The position numbers and the translations under genes are program-made. A DNA stretch of 9,046 nucleotides, taken from contig JAPOSJ010000232.1 of assembly GCA_026709745.1 (NCBI GenBank), positions 1-9,046 on the forward strand. The letters are read 5' to 3'. Under the pieces are notes generated by a model. That model searched no databases. It was not told the DNA's origin and was given only the letters and a program-made list of their open reading frames with translations. This DNA is from Candidatus Dadabacteria bacterium. GTDB lineage: Bacteria > Desulfobacterota_D > UBA1144 > Nemesobacterales > Nemesobacteraceae. Positions 5,190 through 9,046 of the stretch are shown here, in pieces (the first letter of the stretch is position 1; each line of letters begins with the position of its first letter).

Positions 5190-8009
5190 ATGCAGCAGAA
5201 AATAAACTACAAAGATACTCTTAATCTTCCCAGAACAGATTTCGCAATGAAGGCCAACCTGCAGCAAAAAGAGCCTCTCATCCAGAAATCCTGGGAAAAG
5301 GAAAATCTGTTCAAAAAAATCCGCGAAAAAAACCTAGATCGCGAAAAATTTCTTTTCCATGATGGACCCCCCTACCCAAAGGGCCCCATTCACCTAGGGC
5401 ATCTGCTTAACAAGGTTCTAAAAGACCTGGTCGTACGGTCAAAGATAATGGAAGGATTTAATGTGGATTTTGTTCCCGGCTGGGATTGCCATGGCCTCCC
5501 GATAGAGCATAAGGTGTTAAAAGAGCTGGGGGAAGATGCCTCCGCTATGCCGGCGCTCTCAATCAGACGCAACTGCGGCAAATACGCGGCAAAATACGTA
5601 AAAATGCAATCAAAGCAGATGATTCGTCTCGGCACTCTTGGCAACTACAAAGAACCCTACCTGACGATGACCCCTGACTATGAAGCCGGAGTGCTAGAGG
5701 CATTCTCAAAACTGCTTGAAAAAGGACTTGTTTACAGGGACTTAAAACCCGTCCACTGGTCAATTGAAAATCGTACAGCCCTCGCGGAGGCGGAACTTGA
5801 ATACCACGAAAGAGAGGACAAAAGCGTCTACGTACTCTTTGAAATTGCCGACCCGGCTGCACTGCCCCCGTCCCTTAACGCAAAACAGGCCGAGAAGGTG
5901 TCCCTTATGATATGGACCACAACGCCTTGGACGCTTCCGGCGAACCTCGCCATTGCCGTGGCGCCGAAGGGGAAATACGGTCTTTACAGGTCCCCGGAGG
6001 GTGAGAATCTGATTATCGGTGAGGCTCTCTGCGAAGAAGTTTTTGAGAAATCGGGGAAAGGAAACTATGAAAAAATCGGTTCCTGTCTGGGAGAAGAGTT
6101 CTCAGAACGAGGGGTATTATCCAACCATCCGTTTATCGAGAGAAAATCAGCAGTGGTAACAGCCGATTACGTGACTTTTTTGACCGGAACCGGGTGTGTT
6201 CATACGGCCCCCGGCCACGGAGATGAAGACTACAGAACCGGTCTTAAGGAAGGGCTTGACATCTACTGTCCTGTTAGGGAGGACGGTACTTTTGACGATA
6301 CGGTGCCGCAGTGGCTTAAAGGTAAGGGGGTCTGGGAAAGCAATGAAATAATAACGCAGAGACTTGCAGATACTGGAAACCTTTTTCATTCTGAACCCTA
6401 TATCCATAGCTATCCGCATGACTGGCGGAGCAAGACTCCTACCATATTCAGAGCAACAGATCAGTGGTTTATACATATGGACAAACCCTTTGGCGAAACG
6501 GGAAAAACTCTGAGAGAAACAGCGATTGACTCTGTCGAGGAAAAGATTGATTTCTACCCCGACTGGGGAAAAAGCCGGCTCGGGGGGATGATCGAGTCAA
6601 GACCCGACTGGTGTATCTCAAGGCAGAGATCGTGGGGACTTCCGCTTCCGTACTTTACCGACGCACTGGGAAGGACGGTCATGACGGTCAGGATGGTTCT
6701 CGCCATCTGTGAGAAAATAAGGGAGAGAGGCTCTGATGTCTGGTTTTTCTCCGAACCCACTCAGCTTCTCTCAGGTTACGACCCAAAAGACGATCCTGAC
6801 GCCCCGGAATGGCTCCGTTCCCAAGAGGATATTGAGGAGCTTCGAAAAGGCAAAGACGTTTTTGACGTGTGGTTTGAGTCGGGCTCGTCGTGGAATTCTG
6901 TACTTAAAGCCAGGGATCTAGGATACCCAGCGGACATGTATCTTGAGGGATCAGATCAGCACAGAGGATGGTTTCAGTCATCGCTTCTGGTTGCCCTAGG
7001 AGCGACGGGTGAACCCCCTTTCCGTGCGCTCTTCACCCATGGGTTTATGGTCGATGCCCGAGGCAGAAAAATGAGCAAGTCTGGAGGCAACGCTATTGAT
7101 GTCGAGGACATACTGAGCAAGTACGGGGCGGACATATGCAGATGGTGGGTAAGCTCTCTTAGTTACTCAAATGACATAAAGGTCGACTGGGAGTTTTTTG
7201 ACGTAGCGGCGGATGAGTACAGAAAAATAAGAAATACCATAAGGTTTTTGCTTGGGAACCTGAGTGATTTCGATCCCGAGCGGGACACAGTCGAGATGGA
7301 AGGGGAAGACAGATATTCAATCGATCACTGGGCCCACTGCGAGTTCACAAAATTTGCCGAGGAAACTACAGAAGCCTACCGTGGGTTTCAATACAAAAAG
7401 GCAAGCGATCTTCTATTTTCATTCTGCTCAAACGAGATGAGCGCGATTTATCTCGCCTGCGTAAAGGACAGGCTTTACTGCGAGATAAAGAACAGCAGGA
7501 AAAGAAGGCGCGCCCAGACCGTAATGTACAAAATAGCGGAGGGAATAATAAAGTTCTTGGCTCCTATACTGGTTCACACATCGTATGAAGCTTGGAAGTC
7601 TCTTAAAAAAAATGTGGACGCAAATGTGCATCTGGAAGAATTCCCCCGGGTCAGAAAAATTCAGGCAGAAGGGATATGGAGCGATGTAATGGAGATAAGA
7701 AAATGGTGTCTCAAGGCCCTTGAGGAAGCAAGAGGGGAGGGGGGCATAAGTAATCCCCTTGATGTGTCTATTCGCCTGACGGTTAGAGAGGAACTTTTAA
7801 GCGAGATAAAAAAGTTTGAAGAGGAGCTTGAAGATCTCTGCGGAGTGAGCAGATTCAGGGTCACTGAGGGGGATGAAATCGGGGTGGAACTTACCGATAT
7901 CTCTTCTAAACCCAGATGTGAGCGTTCCTGGAAGAGGGGAGAGACCGTTAGGAAAAGGCAGAACGGAAGTTTTCTTTGCGACAGGGATGCACTTGCACTC
8001 GGGCTCTAA
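5190..8009 (+). CDS. ileS: Isoleucyl-tRNA synthetase (class Ia, IleS1-type)
   Basis: This 939-residue enzyme charges tRNA-Ile with isoleucine in the cytoplasm. The N-terminus YKDTLNLPRTDFAMKANL is typical. The Rossmann fold has HDGPPYPKGPIHLGH (HIGH-type HLGH at 68-71) and PGWDCHGLPIE. The CP1 editing domain shows WTTTPWTLPAN (242-252) and HTAPGHGDEDY (338-348). It is followed by RPDWCISRQRSWGLPLP, DVWFESGSSW and KMSKS (627-631), then an anticodon-binding helical domain. The length matches bacterial IleS1 (E. coli 938). Oddity: the C-terminal zinc ribbon, normally CxxCW...CxxC, reads CERSW (910-914) and CDRD (930-933), so two of the four Cys ligands are replaced by Ser913 and Asp933. The start has no clear Shine-Dalgarno. 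It was chosen because it fits the family and no ATG/GTG lies upstream before an in-frame stop at 5136. No T-box leader is seen. Confidence 0.97.
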   Translation: MQQKINYKDTLNLPRTDFAMKANLQQKEPLIQKSWEKENLFKKIREKNLDREKFLFHDGPPYPKGPIHLGHLLNKVLKDLVVRSKIMEGFNVDFVPGWDCHGLPIEHKVLKELGEDASAMPALSIRRNCGKYAAKYVKMQSKQMIRLGTLGNYKEPYLTMTPDYEAGVLEAFSKLLEKGLVYRDLKPVHWSIENRTALAEAELEYHEREDKSVYVLFEIADPAALPPSLNAKQAEKVSLMIWTTTPWTLPANLAIAVAPKGKYGLYRSPEGENLIIGEALCEEVFEKSGKGNYEKIGSCLGEEFSERGVLSNHPFIERKSAVVTADYVTFLTGTGCVHTAPGHGDEDYRTGLKEGLDIYCPVREDGTFDDTVPQWLKGKGVWESNEIITQRLADTGNLFHSEPYIHSYPHDWRSKTPTIFRATDQWFIHMDKPFGETGKTLRETAIDSVEEKIDFYPDWGKSRLGGMIESRPDWCISRQRSWGLPLPYFTDALGRTVMTVRMVLAICEKIRERGSDVWFFSEPTQLLSGYDPKDDPDAPEWLRSQEDIEELRKGKDVFDVWFESGSSWNSVLKARDLGYPADMYLEGSDQHRGWFQSSLLVALGATGEPPFRALFTHGFMVDARGRKMSKSGGNAIDVEDILSKYGADICRWWVSSLSYSNDIKVDWEFFDVAADEYRKIRNTIRFLLGNLSDFDPERDTVEMEGEDRYSIDHWAHCEFTKFAEETTEAYRGFQYKKASDLLFSFCSNEMSAIYLACVKDRLYCEIKNSRKRRRAQTVMYKIAEGIIKFLAPILVHTSYEAWKSLKKNVDANVHLEEFPRVRKIQAEGIWSDVMEIRKWCLKALEEARGEGGISNPLDVSIRLTVREELLSEIKKFEEELEDLCGVSRFRVTEGDEIGVELTDISSKPRCERSWKRGETVRKRQNGSFLCDRDALALGL

Positions 8010-8032
8010 TGCCTCTTCCTTAGCACCGAGTG
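7996..8032. terminator. Inverted repeat across the ileS stop, weak terminator candidate
   Basis: CACTCGG (7996-8002) pairs with CCGAGTG (8026-8032), and an inner CTAA/TTAG pair (8006-8009 / 8020-8023) could extend the stem. It spans the ileS stop codon in the 31-base gap between the convergent ileS and HIT genes. Neither strand has a T-run after the stem, so it is not a canonical intrinsic terminator. It may act as an mRNA 3'-end stabiliser or work with Rho (inference). Confidence 0.3.
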
Positions 8033-8040
8033 AGAGAATT

Positions 8041-8382
8041 CTATCCCGGGGGCCATGTGAGCTTTCTTCCACCGAGGATATGTATATGCAGATGAAAAAC
8101 GCTTTGTCCAGCGTCTGCGTTCGTGTTAACCACTAACCTGTACCCGCTTTCGCCGAGGCCGAGAGACGATGCTATCTCTGAAGCCTTGACCATAAGGTGT
8201 CCCAGAATCACCTGATCCTCCATCTCTACAGTGGCCATTGAGACTATTTGTTTTTTTGGTATCAGAAGAACATGGACTGGCGCCTGGGGATTTATATCCC
8301 TGAAGGCAAGGCACATTTCGTCTTCATAGACTATGTCGGCCGGAATTTCCCGGTTTATTATCTGCGTGAAAATTGTACTCAT
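8041..8382 (-). CDS. hinT: HIT-family (histidine triad) nucleotide-binding protein, HinT-like
   Basis: This 113-residue cytoplasmic protein of the Hint branch hydrolyses purine nucleoside phosphoramidates and clears adenylated side products, including those from aminoacyl-adenylates (family knowledge). The start TIFTQIINREIPADIVYEDE, the middle DINPQAPVHVLLIPKK (29-44) and the active-site triad HLHIH (97-101; His97, His99, His101) are textbook, and the C-terminal WPPG is the usual Hint ending. The length is typical. No Shine-Dalgarno lies at normal spacing before the ATG. Instead a good promoter at 8388-8416 would start transcription at or next to the ATG, suggesting a leaderless mRNA. The gene is convergent with ileS, 31 bases away. 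Confidence 0.95.
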   Translation of the reverse strand: MSTIFTQIINREIPADIVYEDEMCLAFRDINPQAPVHVLLIPKKQIVSMATVEMEDQVILGHLMVKASEIASSLGLGESGYRLVVNTNADAGQSVFHLHIHILGGRKLTWPPG

Positions 8383-8387
8383 AGTTG

Positions 8388-8416
8388 ATTGTCCATTAAC
8401 TCCGCAGGTATGTCAA
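8388..8416 (-). promoter_or_regulatory. Promoter for the HIT gene, perfect -35
   Basis: Read on the - strand, TTGACA (complement of 8411-8416, 6/6 consensus) is followed by exactly 17 bases and then GACAAT (complement of 8388-8393, 4/6). Only five bases separate the -10 from the ATG at 8382, so the predicted first transcribed base is about the A of the start codon. Confidence 0.55.
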
Positions 8417-8425
8417 AATTCCACT

Positions 8426-8462
8426 CAATCAGGAGTAGAAGCGAAGCATCTGAACCTGATTG
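8426..8462. repeat. 8-bp perfect inverted repeat with 21-base spacer
   Basis: CAATCAGG (8426-8433) and CCTGATTG (8455-8462) are exact reverse complements. The dyad lies just upstream of the HIT promoter (as read on the - strand) and downstream of the possible tiny membrane ORF. There is no adjacent T-run on the + strand, and on the - strand TTTT appears only several bases beyond the stem. It may be an operator pair or a weak terminator-like hairpin, or it may be incidental. Confidence 0.35.
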
Positions 8463-8510
8463 CCTTATCCACATCGTCTCATTCTTTCTTTTTGCTCATT
8501 TTTATCTGAT

Positions 8511-8579
8511 TTAACAGCAAGCGACCCTTGCCAGCACGTAAATAACGAGAATAAGCAGACCGACAAGAATCAAGACCAT
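8511..8579 (-). CDS. Possible 22-aa single-pass membrane peptide
   Basis: An ATG at the complement of 8577-8579 opens 22 codons starting MVLILVGLLILVIYVLA and ending in two Cys. This is almost a pure transmembrane helix, with Arg near the C-terminus. GCAGG lies eight or nine bases upstream as a possible Shine-Dalgarno. The same frame stays strongly hydrophobic for about 20 codons upstream (LCFVLGFIFIVLTQVAW) but has no standard start codon there before a stop. The true gene may therefore be a longer two-helix protein with a frameshift or unusual start. No homolog is recognised. Confidence 0.25.
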   Translation of the reverse strand: MVLILVGLLILVIYVLARVACC

Positions 8580-8716
8580 CCAAGCTACCTGCGTCAGGAC
8601 TATGAATATAAAGCCTAAGACAAAGCACAGTTGGAATTTTCAGAATGAGTACAAACTGCATGATTTTGCCTGAGAATTCAATGGTTTAGAACCGAATGTG
8701 AAACTGAGACATAATC

Positions 8717-8745
8717 TTGCAAAACCTCCCCTCATTGCGTACAAT
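8717..8745 (+). promoter_or_regulatory. Promoter for the right-edge ORF
   Basis: TTGCAA (8717-8722, 4/6) is followed after 17 bases by TACAAT (8740-8745, 5/6). Transcription would begin near 8752, leaving a leader of about 24 bases that contains the Shine-Dalgarno. Spacing and position fit the downstream start well. Confidence 0.5.
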
Positions 8746-8760
8746 CCCACAATCAAGCTT

Positions 8761-8766
8761 AGAGGA
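8761..8766 (+). promoter_or_regulatory. Shine-Dalgarno deciding the start of the right-edge ORF
   Basis: AGAGGA is nine bases before the ATG at 8776. It favours this ATG over the in-frame TTG at 8767, which would lie immediately after it. Confidence 0.55.
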
Positions 8767-8775
8767 TTGTTTCTA

Positions 8776-9046
8776 ATGGCATCTACGACCGAACAAGGTT
8801 TTAACTTTGCACTGGCGGATACACTTAGAAAAAAACATCCGCTTTGGAAGAAAGCCATTCAGGCTGAACAAACCCAGGTTTTGAGGGACTCCCCTGGAAA
8901 ACAACCCGACATAGTAATGTCACTTGCAGGAGTTTCTCCTGTAGTGATTGAAACAGAATTTATGCCTGCCACTACGGTTGAGGATGACGCTATTTCCCGT
9001 TTAGGTGAACATCTGGTAAGCACCAACAAAGCAATAGAAAATGTTA
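8776..9046 (+). CDS. N-terminal part of an unknown protein with a PD...ExE nuclease-like pattern (runs off the window)
   Basis: The frame is open for 90 codons from the ATG to the window end, so the gene is truncated by the edge and not broken. There is no signal peptide. The N-terminus is polar and helical (FALADTLRKKHPLWKKAIQAEQTQVLR). Then comes KQPDIVMSLAGVSPVVIETE at 42-61, a Pro-Asp, a short hydrophobic hairpin, then Glu59-x-Glu61. It is followed by FMPATTVEDDAISRLGEHLV. The PD(x13)ExE spacing is that of a PD-(D/E)XK nuclease core, with the usual Lys replaced by Glu. A restriction or defence role is inference only, and I cannot name the family. The promoter (8717-8745) and AGAGGA site make this a first gene of its transcription unit. 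Confidence 0.75.
   Translation, partial: MASTTEQGFNFALADTLRKKHPLWKKAIQAEQTQVLRDSPGKQPDIVMSLAGVSPVVIETEFMPATTVEDDAISRLGEHLVSTNKAIENV

Larger units (their letters stand above)
8383..8775. other. Long spacer between the HIT gene and the right-edge ORF
   Basis: These roughly 390 bases contain no convincing full-length gene. They hold the HIT promoter (8388-8416), an inverted repeat (8426-8462), a possible 22-codon membrane ORF on the - strand (8511-8579), and a + strand promoter (8717-8745) with a Shine-Dalgarno (8761-8766) for the ORF at 8776. A 60-codon - strand frame (8479-8661) covers the same stretch but its translation is not protein-like in its second half. No tRNA or repeat array was seen. 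Confidence 0.6.

Noticed and set aside
7873..8136. 87-codon + strand frame across the ileS end and HIT region
   Set aside because: It overlaps the conserved ends of two certain genes, and its translation shows no family features.
8479..8661. 60-codon - strand frame in the spacer
   Set aside because: After a hydrophobic start its composition becomes random-looking, while another frame of the same DNA reads as membrane helices. Not accepted as a gene in this form.

Overview
The window looks like an ordinary chromosomal segment of a Gram-negative bacterium. Supporting signs are an outer-membrane-type beta-barrel protein ending in phenylalanine, several Sec signal peptides, single-copy housekeeping genes (isoleucyl-tRNA synthetase, transaldolase, a TlyA-type methyltransferase tail, a HIT protein) and, by eye, moderate base composition. 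I cannot fix the taxon. A Desulfobacterota-like or Dadabacteria-like lineage would fit the gene mix, but that is a guess.

Layout, left to right. Bases 1-152 hold the 3' end of a TlyA-type RNA methyltransferase gene on the + strand. It overlaps tail-to-tail with a transaldolase gene on the - strand (130-774). A divergent spacer (775-921) with a 20-bp imperfect palindrome leads to a + strand pair. The first gene of the pair encodes a small exported CxxC protein (922-1218) and the second an outer-membrane beta-barrel-like protein (1255-2109). The pair closes at a rho-independent terminator (2172-2230). A DUF547 exported protein lies on the - strand (2308-3177). It is divergent from a multi-pass GT-C-like membrane glycosyltransferase (3320-4663). 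Next come a possible 31-codon overlapping ORF, an unrecognised acidic 111-aa protein (4781-5116) and full-length ileS (5190-8009). ileS converges on a HIT-family gene on the - strand (8041-8382). After a roughly 390-base spacer with promoters, an inverted repeat and a possible tiny membrane ORF, an open gene starts at 8776 and runs off the window.

The genes do not form one pathway. There is central carbon metabolism (transaldolase), translation (ileS, TlyA-type rRNA methylation), nucleotide-phosphoramidate handling (HIT) and a set of envelope genes (CxxC protein, barrel, DUF547, glycosyltransferase). The least ordinary items are the truncated last ORF, whose N-terminus carries a PD...ExE pattern like PD-(D/E)XK nucleases, the isoleucyl-tRNA synthetase with a half-lost C-terminal zinc ribbon, the CxxC-protein/barrel pair, and a HIT promoter that predicts a leaderless mRNA. 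No CRISPR array, tRNA, rRNA or insertion sequence was seen. I see no complete new system, only one edge gene that could belong to one.
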